Shown: piece by piece, positions 25,699-34,358 of the stretch
Position numbering within the stretch: the first letter of the stretch is position 1
Layout of the letters: each line of letters begins with the position of its first letter
Assembly (NCBI RefSeq): GCF_934772795.1
Contig: NZ_CAKVMR010000002.1
Coordinates: 5,717 to 69,716, forward strand
DNA length: 64,000 nt
DNA from: an uncultured Holdemanella sp.
GTDB taxonomy: Bacteria; Bacillota_I; Bacilli_A; Erysipelotrichales; Erysipelotrichaceae
Direction: 5' to 3'
Notes under the pieces: generated by a model
What the model saw: only the letters and a program-made list of their open reading frames with translations
Databases searched by the model: none
Told to the model about the DNA's origin: nothing
Made by a program: the position numbers and the translations under genes

Positions 25699-28094
25699 TA
25701 AGCTGTGTGCTCCTTACGAATACGTACCTTTAATAGGAAGAATGTGATTTCACGATCAATTCTTTGATTCATTTCTTCAAACATATCAAATCCTTCTTGT
25801 ACATATTGTTGTAGAGGGTTGTTTTGTGCATAAGAACGCAAATAGATACCACTACGTAATTTATCCATCATATCAATATGATTGATCCAGTTACGGTCAA
25901 TATTACGTAATACAACTGTCTTTTCAAAAGGTAAGAATTGACGCTTAACATCTTTGATTTCAGCTTCATATTCATTCCAAATCTTATTCACACAATATTC
26001 TTTAACTTCATCATAAGACTTTCCTTCAAGTTCATTTGCACGAATTGCCTTATCTTCAGCCATACCCATCATTTCAATAGATTTTACAACACCCGCAACC
26101 TCAATTGTTTGTTTCTTTTGATCCGATAAATTAGCTTGTAAAGTTTGTTCAATTGTTTTTTCAAATACAACACGAACCATATCATGTACTTCATCTGCTT
26201 CTAGAATACGATTACGCTGTGCATAAATAATTTCACGCTGACGACGCAATACATCATCATAATCTAACAATTGTTTACGCATATCAAAGTTGTATCCTTC
26301 AACACGTTTTTGAGCCATTGTGATTGATTTTGTAACTGCCTTAGATTCAATTTGTTCATCACCCATTTTTTCAAATAGCTTTTGTAGCTTGTCACCACCA
26401 AAACGAACCATCAATGAATCTTCTAAAGATACATAGAAACGTGAGAATCCAGGATCACCTTGACGACCAGAACGTCCACGTAACTGATTATCAATACGAC
26501 GAGATTCATGTCTTTCACTACCTAATACAGCTAGACCACCTAATTTACGTGATTCTTCTGTCAATTTAATATCGGTACCACGACCAGCCATGTTAGTCGC
26601 AATTGTAACTGATTTTGGACGACCCGCCTTTGCGATGATTTCTGCTTCACGAGCATGGTTTTTCGCATTTAATACTTCATGAGGAATGTGTTCTTTATTT
26701 AATAATTGAGAAATAACCTCACTTGTTTCTACCGCAATCGTACCAACTAGAACTGGTTGTCCTGTTTCATACAAACGTTTAACTTCACGTACTAATGCAG
26801 CATATTTATCTTTCTTGTGTGCATAGATTTCATCAGGAAGATCTTTACGAGCTACTGGACGGTTTGTAGGAATCACAACAACCTTCATGTTGTAAGTTGA
26901 TAAGAATTCTTCTTCTTCAGTTTTTGCGGTACCCGTCATACCAGCCAATTTCTCATATAGACGGAAGAAGTTCTGGTATGTAATTGTTGCCAAAGTCGAA
27001 GTTTCTTCTTTGATTGGAACCCCTTCTTTAGCTTCAATAGCTTGGTGTAATCCATCAGAATATGCACGTCCTGGCATCATACGACCTGTAAATTGATCGA
27101 CGATAACAATTTCTTTTTCATCACTAACTACATATTCAACTTCACGCATCATGATGTAGTTTGCCTTTAAAGCCTGGTTAATGTGGTGAACAAGTTGTGT
27201 ATGTTCAATATCGTAAAGGTTTTTGATCTTAAAGAATTTTTCTGCCTTATGAACACCATCTTCACTCAACATGATCTGACGTGTCTTTTCATCAATATCA
27301 TAATCTCCAGAAATCAAAGTTTTTTCATGCGTAAACTTATCTGTTTCATATTCTGGAGCAATTAAAGTCTTCACAAAACGATCCGACTGAATATATAAGT
27401 TTGCGGTTTGTTTTTTACCACCAGAAATAATTAATGGTGTACGACTCTCATCAATTAATACAGAGTCAACCTCATCGATTACAGCCATGTGAAGTCCACG
27501 CATTACACGATCTTCCACTTCTGTAACCATGTTGTCACGCAAGTAATCAAATCCAAGTTCTGAGTTTGTTGTATAGGTAATATCACATGCGTACGCTTCA
27601 CGTTTTTCTCTTGGTTTTAAATCACGTGTATTTACACCAACTGTTAAGCCTAAGAAACGATAGATTTCACCCATCCAAGCAGCATCACGACCAGCCAAGT
27701 ATTCATTGACTGTGATTACGTGAACACCTTGACCTGCAAGAGCATTTAAGTATACACACATTGTGGCTGTCAAAGTTTTACCTTCACCTGTCTTCATTTC
27801 TGAGATATCACCTTTGTGCATCGCAATAGATCCCATAATCTGAACTTTATAAGGTTTTTCGTTGATCACACGATAGGCAGCTTCTCTAGCTGTTGCGAAC
27901 GCTTCAGGAAGAAGATCATCTACAGTTTCTCCATCCGCAATTCTTTTTCTATATTCATCCGTTTTTGCACGCAACTCATCATCCGATAATGCCTGCATTT
28001 CTGGTTCATATTTTAATACTTGATCTGCAATCTTTTCCAATGCAGATAATTCTCGTTGTTCTTCTGAAAATAATTTTCCAAAAATTCCTGCCAT
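25698..28094 (-). CDS. secA: Preprotein translocase ATPase SecA
   Basis: A 798-residue motor that drives preproteins through SecYEG. N-terminal MAGIFGKLFSEEQREL leads to Walker A MKTGEGKTLTAT and Walker B VIDEVDSVLIDE, the preprotein cross-linking domain, the second motor domain (ATNMAGRGTDIKL, RQLRGRSGRQGDPG) and the helical scaffold with RNWINHIDMMDKLRSGIYLR. The protein stops soon after EEMNQRIDREITFFLL and lacks the Cys-rich zinc tail that binds SecB, as in several Gram-positive SecA proteins. Upstream of prfB in one operon. Confidence 0.97.
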   Translation of the reverse strand: MAGIFGKLFSEEQRELSALEKIADQVLKYEPEMQALSDDELRAKTDEYRKRIADGETVDDLLPEAFATAREAAYRVINEKPYKVQIMGSIAMHKGDISEMKTGEGKTLTATMCVYLNALAGQGVHVITVNEYLAGRDAAWMGEIYRFLGLTVGVNTRDLKPREKREAYACDITYTTNSELGFDYLRDNMVTEVEDRVMRGLHMAVIDEVDSVLIDESRTPLIISGGKKQTANLYIQSDRFVKTLIAPEYETDKFTHEKTLISGDYDIDEKTRQIMLSEDGVHKAEKFFKIKNLYDIEHTQLVHHINQALKANYIMMREVEYVVSDEKEIVIVDQFTGRMMPGRAYSDGLHQAIEAKEGVPIKEETSTLATITYQNFFRLYEKLAGMTGTAKTEEEEFLSTYNMKVVVIPTNRPVARKDLPDEIYAHKKDKYAALVREVKRLYETGQPVLVGTIAVETSEVISQLLNKEHIPHEVLNAKNHAREAEIIAKAGRPKSVTIATNMAGRGTDIKLTEESRKLGGLAVLGSERHESRRIDNQLRGRSGRQGDPGFSRFYVSLEDSLMVRFGGDKLQKLFEKMGDEQIESKAVTKSITMAQKRVEGYNFDMRKQLLDYDDVLRRQREIIYAQRNRILEADEVHDMVRVVFEKTIEQTLQANLSDQKKQTIEVAGVVKSIEMMGMAEDKAIRANELEGKSYDEVKEYCVNKIWNEYEAEIKDVKRQFLPFEKTVVLRNIDRNWINHIDMMDKLRSGIYLRSYAQNNPLQQYVQEGFDMFEEMNQRIDREITFFLLKVRIRKEHTA

Positions 28095-28166
28095 AATTAA
28101 GTTCTCCTTTTAAAGACTATACTATATTTTAACATAGAAACGACGCGATAAATAGGGCAACTCCAA

Positions 28167-28192
28167 TAAAAAAAGAGAATTTCACATTCTCT
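28167..28192 (-). terminator. Terminator of luxS
   Basis: On the minus strand AGAGAAT-GTGAA-ATTCTCT is followed by TTTTTTTA, at the luxS stop. Confidence 0.85.
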
Positions 28193-28668
28193 TACACAAT
28201 TTTTCTTTCGAATGGGTCACAACTCATTCCCTTCTCTAAAATATCTTTTGCCCATTCCTTAGCACCAAACAAAGAATGATCTTTGTAGTTACCACACTCT
28301 TTTTCTTCTGTACCAGGAACATCTTCCCATTCTGTAGTTGTGATGAGTTCCAATGCTTCTTTTACAGCAATCGCAACATCTTTACTTGAATGTTTTCCCC
28401 ATGCTAATAGGTGGAAGCCAGTGCGACATCCAAATGGTGAACAATCTAAATAGCCAGAAATTCTTGGACGAAGATATAATGCGAACAAATGTTCTAAAGT
28501 ATGCATAACTCCGGTTGGAATCTCTTGTCGATTTGGCTGACATAAGCGAACATCAAAATTGGATACAATATCTCCATGAGGTCCTTTTTCTTCACTAATC
28601 AAACGCACATAAGGTGCTTTTACTTTAGTGTGATCTAAAGTAAAACTTTCAATTTCTACTTTTTCCAT
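28192..28668 (-). CDS. luxS: S-ribosylhomocysteine lyase (autoinducer-2 synthesis)
   Basis: A 158-residue metalloenzyme converting S-ribosylhomocysteine to homocysteine and DPD, the AI-2 precursor. The metal motif HTLEHLFA (HxxEH) and the third ligand/catalytic Cys in [13 protein letters not shown] are visible, plus the early ligand region [12 protein letters not shown]. Length is standard. The ATG overlaps the 3' end of mutY by 13 bases, so the two are coupled. It completes the activated methyl cycle, which in this genome may also use the MTA/SAH-type deaminase at 57961. Confidence 0.97.
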   Translation of the reverse strand: MEKVEIESFTLDHTKVKAPYVRLISEEKGPHGDIVSNFDVRLCQPNRQEIPTGVMHTLEHLFALYLRPRISGYLDCSPFGCRTGFHLLAWGKHSSKDVAIAVKEALELITTTEWEDVPGTEEKECGNYKDHSLFGAKEWAKDILEKGMSCDPFERKIV

Positions 28669-29642
28669 AAATACTCCTTTACTTGTTTCATAAACGGCAT
28701 AAACGCACTCGGTAAAGCGATATGCTCTTCTATTTCTTCAATTGTTTTATAATTTGAATCTTCCATATCTACTATACACAACGTTGCATCCATATGCCAC
28801 TCTACATGTGAAAAAATATGTATATAAGGTTCTAGTTCAATACTTTCTATAATATATTCTGGTTTCATTTCATCAAAACCATAAAGTCCCGCCAACAAGC
28901 CTGTATCTGCTCTTTTTACAACATGAATTCGATCTTGATACATCCAAATGTATACATGTTTATACTCGATTTTACGTGCCTTTTTCTTTGGTTTATAAGG
29001 CAAAGAAGCAGGATCTGAAGCTTCACAATATGTTTTGATTGGACAAATATCACACCTTGGACTTTTGGGAATACAAATAAGTGCTCCTAGTTCCATCAAC
29101 GCTTGATTATAGTAAGAAATCTCTTCTTTGGAAGGAAGACTTTCATCTACTAACTGTTCAATCTGTTTTTTCACACTTGTCTTAGTAACATCCTCACAAA
29201 TATTATACAACCTAGAAAATACACGAATCACATTTCCATCGACTGCACTCACTCTTTGCCCATACGCAATGGAAGCTATAGCTCCTGCAGTATATGGACC
29301 AATTCCAGGGAGTTTTAATAATTCTTCTTTTGTACGAGGCAATTTCCCACCATATTTATCAACACATTCAATGGCACACTTCTTAATATTTTTACAACGC
29401 GAATAATAGCCTAATCCTTGCCACAGCTTATTTAACTTTTCATCATCACATTTGGCGACGCTCTCAATATCTGGCAACTGTTGTATCCATCTTTTAAAAT
29501 AGGGAAGCATAGCCTCGATGCGAGTTTGTTGGGCCATAATCTCACTAATCCATATTTCATAGGAATCTTTCTTTAAGCGAAATTCTAAAGGACGATGATT
29601 TTTAATATACCAGTCGATTAAATCTTTTTGAAATTCTTTCAT
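28656..29642 (-). CDS. mutY: A/G-specific adenine DNA glycosylase
   Basis: About 328 residues, removing adenine mispaired with 8-oxoguanine. The catalytic Glu lies in [15 protein letters not shown], the helix-hairpin-helix is [18 protein letters not shown], the catalytic Asp is in AVDGNVIRV, and the [4Fe-4S] loop is [19 protein letters not shown]-terminal NUDIX-like domain follows. The ATG at 29642 matches the family start. It has no Shine-Dalgarno sequence: the bases in front of it are the T-tail of the manA terminator hairpin, so expression may depend on read-through. The 3' end overlaps luxS. Confidence 0.93.
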   Translation of the reverse strand: MKEFQKDLIDWYIKNHRPLEFRLKKDSYEIWISEIMAQQTRIEAMLPYFKRWIQQLPDIESVAKCDDEKLNKLWQGLGYYSRCKNIKKCAIECVDKYGGKLPRTKEELLKLPGIGPYTAGAIASIAYGQRVSAVDGNVIRVFSRLYNICEDVTKTSVKKQIEQLVDESLPSKEEISYYNQALMELGALICIPKSPRCDICPIKTYCEASDPASLPYKPKKKARKIEYKHVYIWMYQDRIHVVKRADTGLLAGLYGFDEMKPEYIIESIELEPYIHIFSHVEWHMDATLCIVDMEDSNYKTIEEIEEHIALPSAFMPFMKQVKEYLWKK

Positions 29643-29644
29643 AA

Positions 29645-29674
29645 TTAAAAAGAAGCAGGGAATTAAACCCTGCT
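29645..29674 (-). terminator. Terminator at the end of manA, abutting mutY
   Basis: On the minus strand AGCAGGG-TTTAATT-CCCTGCT is followed by TCTTTTTAA. The 5' arm lies within the last codons of manA and the T-tail runs up to the mutY ATG. Confidence 0.75.
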
Positions 29675-30625
29675 GTAGATCCATTGGCAGTTTCCTGTGA
29701 TTTTTACATCACCACTATTCGCATCAATAAATACAGAATCGCCTTTATTTACTTCTAAAGTTGTACCATTATTTTCAATTGTCGCACTACCCTCAATCAA
29801 CAAGATAGAACCAAAGCTTTCATCATCAACATGAAGTGTAGTTGTACCATTCAACGTAGATTCATATGTTGTAAAGTATTCGCAAGTTGCCAAACGAACA
29901 GTATCACAATCCCCATTCTTTTCTTCTGGACCACATGGTTTGAAATCCGATTCAATTGGGCTTAAATTAGAAACATCAATTGCCTTTTGAATATGTAATT
30001 CACGAGGTTTTCCGTCTTTTCCAACACGTCCAAAATCATAAACACGATATGTTGTGTTTGAATTTTGTTGAATCTCACAAATCTGAATACCAGCACCAAT
30101 CGCATGAATTGTACCCGACTTAATAAAGAAAACATCTCCCTTATGTACCGGAACAGCTTTTAACACATCTAATAAAGTATTATCTTGAATTCGACGTTCA
30201 AACTCTTCTTTAGTAATTTCTTTATTTACACCAAAATATAAAAATGAATCTGGTTCACAATCTAAGATGTACCACATTTCAGTCTTACCATATTCATGTT
30301 CAACACGAAGTGCATATTCATTATCTGGGTGAACCTGAATCGATAATGGTTGTTTGGCATCAATAAATTTAATTAAGATTGGAAAAAATTCAAATGTATT
30401 TCCTTTTGTTCCTAAAACACACTTTCCTTTTTTCTCCAAATATTCAGGGAAAGACAAGCCTTCATATTCGCCACTAGCTACAATACTTGGACCATCTGGA
30501 TGCACAGACAATTCCCAGCTCTCCGCAACTGGATCCATATCTGTTTTTTTACCATAGTTTTCTTTTAGTTTAGTACCACCCCATAGGTAGTCTTTAAATG
30601 CTGGATTTAACTTAATAATTGACAT
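29663..30625 (-). CDS. manA: Mannose-6-phosphate isomerase, class I
   Basis: A 320-residue zinc cupin isomerase linking mannose 6-phosphate and fructose 6-phosphate. LNPAFKDYLWGGTKLKENYG, ESWELSVHPDGPS, QPLSIQVHPDNEYAL (Gln and His ligands), GKTEMWYILDC (Glu ligand) and FIKSGTIHAIGAGI (His ligand) are all present. Short Bacillus-type form. A GAGG site precedes the ATG. The gene lies upstream of mutY and luxS on the same strand but ends in its own terminator. The role is in sugar entry to glycolysis and cell-envelope precursors. Confidence 0.95.
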   Translation of the reverse strand: MSIIKLNPAFKDYLWGGTKLKENYGKKTDMDPVAESWELSVHPDGPSIVASGEYEGLSFPEYLEKKGKCVLGTKGNTFEFFPILIKFIDAKQPLSIQVHPDNEYALRVEHEYGKTEMWYILDCEPDSFLYFGVNKEITKEEFERRIQDNTLLDVLKAVPVHKGDVFFIKSGTIHAIGAGIQICEIQQNSNTTYRVYDFGRVGKDGKPRELHIQKAIDVSNLSPIESDFKPCGPEEKNGDCDTVRLATCEYFTTYESTLNGTTTLHVDDESFGSILLIEGSATIENNGTTLEVNKGDSVFIDANSGDVKITGNCQWIYSRV

Positions 30626-30721
30626 TTTATGTACCTCACTTCTAGCTCTATTATAGACAGTAATTTTTGCCTTGTCTACTTATTCACAACCAATAAACAT
30701 TGTCTGTATCAAGACTAAATA

Positions 30722-30865
30722 TCATAATCTAAACGATATCATCCATACAAATTGCATGTCTAAATCATGCATATATTTACGCTTTTCAATCGATTCTTCA
30801 CTCACTGAGAAGATGAATGCGATACTTGTAATGCTGAATTCCTTGTCTACCATCGTTTGATACAT
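30722..30865 (-). pseudogene. Decayed relic of an Rpn-family nuclease C terminus
   Basis: A 47-codon frame with an upstream stop. The translated stretch MYQTMVDKEFSITSIAFIF then SVSEESIEKRK aligns with the C-terminal end of the neighbouring Rpn proteins (LYKTMIKNGMSVNEISKVC then SISVESLKR) at roughly 40 percent identity. It is the most diverged of three copies in tandem (30722, 30910, 31337), all on the same strand. I infer an old partial duplication now decaying. Nothing else is seen between manA and 30910. Confidence 0.5.
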
Positions 30866-30909
30866 CTCACATTATACATATAAGAAAAGTAGAGATTTTT
30901 CTCTTCATA

Positions 30910-31239
30910 TCAATTACTTAATGCTCGTTTTAGACTCTCAACAGATATTGAACAAACCTTAGAAATCTCATTGACACTCATTCCATTCTTTATCATAGTC
31001 TTGTACAAAAGAACCTGTCCTAGTTCTACACCCTGTTCAATACCTTGTTCAATTCCTTGTTCTATGCCTTGTTCGATGCCTTTTCTTATTCCTTCAGCTT
31101 CCCATTCCTTTGACTTTACTTCTAGCCATCTTTTTTCAGCTTCACACATCGCAATCTCCTCCTTTTCCTCTAATTCTTCTAAATCCAGCCATTCTACATC
31201 CGTCAATGTCTTGACCACTTTTAACACACTGCTTTTCAC
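30910..31239 (-). pseudogene. Truncated second copy of an Rpn-family nuclease (C-terminal 109 residues)
   Basis: The frame encodes only the C-terminal third of the gene at 31337: from KSSVLKVVKTLTDVEWLDL to SISVESLKRALSN, nearly identical over about 100 residues. An in-frame TAG lies 12 codons upstream of the GTG at 31239, and the nuclease domain is missing. The Gly-Ile-Glu-Gln tract has four 12-base repeat units (31031-31078) against two in the full copy. It is probably a non-functional relic, although a short peptide could still be made. Confidence 0.7.
31031..31078. repeat. Tandem 12-base repeat, four units, coding the IEQG tract
   Basis: Four imperfect copies of CCTTGTTCAATG-type 12-mers in a row, encoding (IEQG)n in the relic. 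The full-length copy has two units at 31458-31481. Repeat-number change by slippage is the simplest explanation. Confidence 0.8.
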
Positions 31240-31336
31240 TAGTCCAAAATCATTGACCTTTCCCTGTATAGAATACTAGAATATTCATCTCTTTAACATT
31301 ATGCACATAAGAAAAGAAGAGATTCTTCTCCTCTTG

Positions 31337-32227
31337 TCAATTATTTAATACTTGTTTTAGGCTCTCAACAGATATTGAACAAACCTTAGAAATCTCATTG
31401 ACACTCATTCCATTCTTTATCATAGTCTTGTACAAAAGAACCTGTCCTAGTTCTACACCCTGTTCAATGCCTCGTTCAATGCCTTTTCTTATTCCTTCAG
31501 CTTCCCATTCCTTTGACTTTACTTCCAGCCATCTCTTTTCTGCTTCGCACATATAAATCGCCTCCTTTTCCTCTAATTCTTCTAAATCCAGCCATTCTAC
31601 ATCCGTCAATGTCTTGACAACTTTTAATACACTACTCTTTACAAGGCCAAAGTCTTTTGTAGCTCCTTCATAAATCGACTGATCATAAATACTTCGACAT
31701 ATGTAGAATAAATTATACACGTCTTCTTCATTAAAATTATATGAAGTATTTCCCGTGATTTCAATCAGATTCATTTTGTATTCATGGAAACAAGATTTAA
31801 ACCTTTCATCCACCTCTACAAGTTCAGAAAGCTGTCTAGCCGCATTCCAAGGCCTTTCGCCTGTATAAAATACAAGAATGTGCACCATTGGAAGTTTCTC
31901 ATCTTTCCTATTCTTCTTTAACTTCTTTAACATTCGCTCATAAGCTACAAACTCATATACAGCCGATCTTACAACCATTGAATAATCCACACGACTTTGA
32001 TTCTCAATAATGAATGCACTATAAAGATTTCCATCATTGTACTTACGAATCACATCCACATGTTTTTCTAAATCCATATTCGCATCATTCATCTCAGAAT
32101 CAAGTTCTTCACAATTCTCTGGTTTAAGAACTTTTTGACCATCGAAGAAGTAGGCATTAAAGAAGTCGACAAAATAGGCATTGTTTTCTAGAAACTCCTT
32201 CATTGTTTTATCTTTGGTTTTGTTCAT
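31337..32227 (-). CDS. Rpn/YhgA-type PD-(D/E)XK nuclease family protein
   Basis: A 296-residue protein of the Rpn family (recombination-promoting nuclease, often annotated as a PD-(D/E)XK transposase-type protein). Residues 1-190 form the nuclease-like domain, with YSAFIIENQSRVDYSMVVR carrying the ExQ variant of the catalytic motif, and VHILVFYTGERPWN. The C terminus has the Glu-rich linker, the GIERGIEQGVELGQ repeat and a small helical end that resembles an HTH. It has a near-consensus GGAGGTGATG ribosome site. Rpn genes are mobile and promote RecA-independent recombination in E. coli. Two relics follow downstream. Confidence 0.75.
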   Translation of the reverse strand: MNKTKDKTMKEFLENNAYFVDFFNAYFFDGQKVLKPENCEELDSEMNDANMDLEKHVDVIRKYNDGNLYSAFIIENQSRVDYSMVVRSAVYEFVAYERMLKKLKKNRKDEKLPMVHILVFYTGERPWNAARQLSELVEVDERFKSCFHEYKMNLIEITGNTSYNFNEEDVYNLFYICRSIYDQSIYEGATKDFGLVKSSVLKVVKTLTDVEWLDLEELEEKEAIYMCEAEKRWLEVKSKEWEAEGIRKGIERGIEQGVELGQVLLYKTMIKNGMSVNEISKVCSISVESLKQVLNN

Positions 32228-32457
32228 ATTATTTCATCACCTCCATATTCTTAAACGTTTTTTTTGGAGGTTTTTTTAGAAAAAATGCATATTTTGACAA
32301 TTTCACATAATTCAATCCGATTTCACAAGATTTACCAAAGTTATAAGAAAATTATGACAACATGGAATGATATTCTATAAGTGCCTTAAAGATAAGGCAA
32401 TAAATATAGAAATAAACCAATATTCATATCTCTCTCCTAAAAATAATAAACAAAAAG
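32228..32457. other. Intergenic region between thiD terminator and Rpn gene
   Basis: About 230 bases, AT-rich. It holds the strong ribosome site of the Rpn gene and a small hairpin TGCCTTA-AAGA-TAAGGCA near 32380-32400 without a clear T-tail. I see no gene here. Confidence 0.5.
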
Positions 32458-32488
32458 AAACCATTCTACACGCCAGCTAGAATGGTTT
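32458..32488 (-). terminator. Terminator of the HAD-thiD operon
   Basis: On the minus strand AAACCATTCTA and TAGAATGGTTT flank a 9-base loop, followed by CTTTTTG. Confidence 0.85.
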
Positions 32489-32493
32489 TCTTA

Positions 32494-33303
32494 TTATCCT
32501 TCATATTCTTTTGTATATTCATTGTCTATCGCAAACGAATGATCCATAGGACCTGAGCCTTTGCCCAAATCTAGCATTGCCCCTAATGCACCTGAAATAT
32601 AACCTTTTGCTCGTTTTACCGAAGCATCCAAATCATATCCTTTCGCAAGATTTGATGCGATCGCACTCGACAAAGTACAACCTGTACCATGTGTATTTGA
32701 ATTATGGATACGTTTACCTTTAAACCAAGTATACGAATCGTTTCTATACAATAAATCATTCGCATCATTAATTTGATGCCCACCCTTAACTAAAGTAGCA
32801 CACCCAAAAGTTTCACTGATTTTTTTAGCCGCTTCAACCATACTAGCCTCATCCGTAATCCCCATTTCAGAAAGCACTTCTGCTTCCGGAATATTTGGAG
32901 TAATCAAAGTTGCCAAAGGTAATAATTCCTTTTTCAATGTTTCAATCGCATCTTCACTAATCAATCTGGCACCACTTGTCGCAACCATTACAGGATCGAC
33001 CACAATATTTTCTGCCTTATATTCTTTCAATTTTTTTGCGATCATTTCAATCAATTTGGAGCTTGAAACCATCCCAATCTTAACGGCATCCGGATAAATA
33101 TCCGTAAATACCGCATCTAACTGTTCCCCTAAAAATTCAGGTGTTACATCCATAATACCCGTTACTCCCAATGTGTTTTGCGCTGTTAATGCCGTAATCG
33201 CACTTGTCGCAAACACATGGTTAGCACACATAGTTTTAATGTCTGCTTGAATTCCTGCTCCTCCACTCGAATCACTTCCCGCAATCGTCAATGCACTTTT
33301 CAT
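32494..33303 (-). CDS. thiD: Hydroxymethylpyrimidine / phosphomethylpyrimidine kinase
   Basis: A 269-residue ribokinase-fold kinase that phosphorylates HMP and HMP-P for thiamine synthesis. TIAGSDSSGGAGIQADIKTM, NIVVDPVMVATSGARL, LITPNIPEAEVLSEM and NSNTHGTGCTLSSAIASNLA (catalytic Asp replaced in name only by the THGTGC anion hole motif with nearby Asp) follow the ThiD pattern. It is cotranscribed with a HAD phosphatase gene, with which it overlaps by 32 bases, behind a TPP riboswitch. Thiamine repression is therefore expected. Other thiamine genes are not in the window, so this may be a salvage unit. Confidence 0.94.
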   Translation of the reverse strand: MKSALTIAGSDSSGGAGIQADIKTMCANHVFATSAITALTAQNTLGVTGIMDVTPEFLGEQLDAVFTDIYPDAVKIGMVSSSKLIEMIAKKLKEYKAENIVVDPVMVATSGARLISEDAIETLKKELLPLATLITPNIPEAEVLSEMGITDEASMVEAAKKISETFGCATLVKGGHQINDANDLLYRNDSYTWFKGKRIHNSNTHGTGCTLSSAIASNLAKGYDLDASVKRAKGYISGALGAMLDLGKGSGPMDHSFAIDNEYTKEYEG

Positions 33304-33862
33304 CTAAATCTCTCCAATCTTTTATTTTAACCACTTTAAATCCAGCTTTTCTTGCCACATCTATACAATAGTCTGCATCCTCAAATACAACTATATCTTT
33401 TGGCTTTTGTTTTAAAACACCTGCACAAGCCAAATAAAAATCCGGATCATCCTTTGACTTATTCACCTTTGAACAAGTTATAATATCTTCAAAATAATTT
33501 AGAACACCAAGTCTAATCAACGCGATTTTTACAAGCTCTTCATCACAACTAGTACCAATCACATTGACTGAATCATAATTTGAAATAAACTCTTTAAATC
33601 CAGGCATAAGTTTCACTTCATACATATAATAATCCGATATAAGATGCAATACCTCTGAAATAATTACTTCTTCTGATTTATTGATTTTATAATAATTTTT
33701 TAAATACGTTGCACTCTGCTCTAAACTCATTTCTGAAACAATTTCATCAAGATTTTCTTCTGGTTCTTTTTTCAAGCTACGTATATATCGACTTGCCAAA
33801 GTATTCCATACTTCCATTGAATCAAGTATTGTTCCATCCACATCAAAAATAGAATAATTCAT
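33272..33862 (-). CDS. HAD-superfamily phosphatase under TPP riboswitch control
   Basis: About 196 residues. HAD motif I is FDVDGTILDSMEVW, motif II is the Thr/Ser in VIGTSCDEEL, motif III is the Lys in NKSKDDPDFY, and motif IV is VVFEDADYCID. This is the beta-phosphoglucomutase/phosphatase-like class I cap subgroup. Position directly behind a TPP riboswitch and overlapping thiD suggests a thiamine-related phosphatase, for example on thiamine monophosphate or HMP phosphate; this is inference. The ATG at 33862 is preceded by GGTGGAG. Confidence 0.85.
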   Translation of the reverse strand: MNYSIFDVDGTILDSMEVWNTLASRYIRSLKKEPEENLDEIVSEMSLEQSATYLKNYYKINKSEEVIISEVLHLISDYYMYEVKLMPGFKEFISNYDSVNVIGTSCDEELVKIALIRLGVLNYFEDIITCSKVNKSKDDPDFYLACAGVLKQKPKDIVVFEDADYCIDVARKAGFKVVKIKDWRDLDEKCIDDCGK

Positions 33863-33873
33863 TTTCTCCACCA

Positions 33874-33903
33874 AGAAAAAAACTGCAGAAAACCAATCTG
33901 CAG
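33874..33903 (-). terminator. Expression-platform terminator of the TPP riboswitch
   Basis: On the minus strand CTGCAGA-TTGGTTT-TCTGCAG followed by seven T, between the aptamer and the HAD start codon. It should form when TPP is bound. Confidence 0.85.
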
Positions 33904-33921
33904 CTCACTATCAAAAAAGAT

Positions 33922-33998
33922 ATATTCCCTACGTTGGCATTATCCAAATCAGGTTATAGGGTCTAGGACAAACCTACTCTCAGCCTAAAAGCTCCCCT
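33922..33998 (-). ncRNA. TPP riboswitch (THI element)
   Basis: On the minus strand the conserved THI-box blocks appear in order: GGGGAGC, then GGCTGAGAG, a variable arm, then GACCC, ACCTGATTTGGATAATGCC and AACGTAGGGAA. These are the pyrimidine- and pyrophosphate-sensing loops of the TPP aptamer. It is followed by a strong terminator and the HAD-thiD operon, so it acts by transcription attenuation when thiamine pyrophosphate is abundant. Confidence 0.95.
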
Positions 33999-34012
33999 TT
34001 TTTAACAGCAAT

Positions 34013-34042
34013 ATTATAAGTCTTTCGTCGCAACTAAATCAA
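34013..34042 (-). promoter_or_regulatory. Promoter for the TPP riboswitch transcript
   Basis: TTGATT (34042-34037), an 18-base spacer and TATAAT (34018-34013) on the minus strand. The -10 overlaps the stop codon of the preceding DUF1667 gene, so the riboswitch operon starts right at the end of that operon. Confidence 0.6.
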
Positions 34043-34358
34043 CACCCGTACCACAAATATCATGAACAATCACATCTTCACGATGTACTGGTGCCTTAAC
34101 AACCACACGGTTCAATTCCTTCATCACATCAAAGATCTTTTCCTTTGGAATATCCCCATTAGTTTTCACGCTCAATCTTTCAATCTCAGCACCCACAATT
34201 TTCACAGTACTTGTCACAACACGAGTTGGATGCGTACACTCTTTCTTTCCATAGATTGCACCTCTAGGACAACCATTTCCAGTTACTTTATAATCATTTT
34301 CTTCATCCACCTTTAAATGACAACCCTTAGGACATGTTATACAAATTAACTCTCTCAT
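34014..34358 (-). CDS. DUF1667 domain protein (Cys-containing partner of GlpA/GlpB-like oxidoreductases)
   Basis: A 114-residue protein with the DUF1667 pattern: ICITCPKGCHLKVD (CxxCxxxC), TGNGCPRGAIYGKKE and a C-terminal DICGTGVDLVAT. The four Cys probably bind metal or an Fe-S cluster. The family nearly always sits next to two flavoproteins resembling GlpA and GlpB-like oxidoreductases, as here, and may be a third subunit. The start overlaps the preceding gene by 4 bases. The exact reaction is unknown. Confidence 0.88.
   Translation of the reverse strand: MRELICITCPKGCHLKVDEENDYKVTGNGCPRGAIYGKKECTHPTRVVTSTVKIVGAEIERLSVKTNGDIPKEKIFDVMKELNRVVVKAPVHREDVIVHDICGTGVDLVATKDL

Noticed and set aside
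31031..31078. Short tandem repeat as a CRISPR-like array
   Set aside because: Units are 12 bases, adjacent, without spacers, and encode an IEQG tract.
32380..32400. Small hairpin upstream of the Rpn gene as a terminator or riboswitch
   Set aside because: No T-tail and no conserved aptamer sequence.
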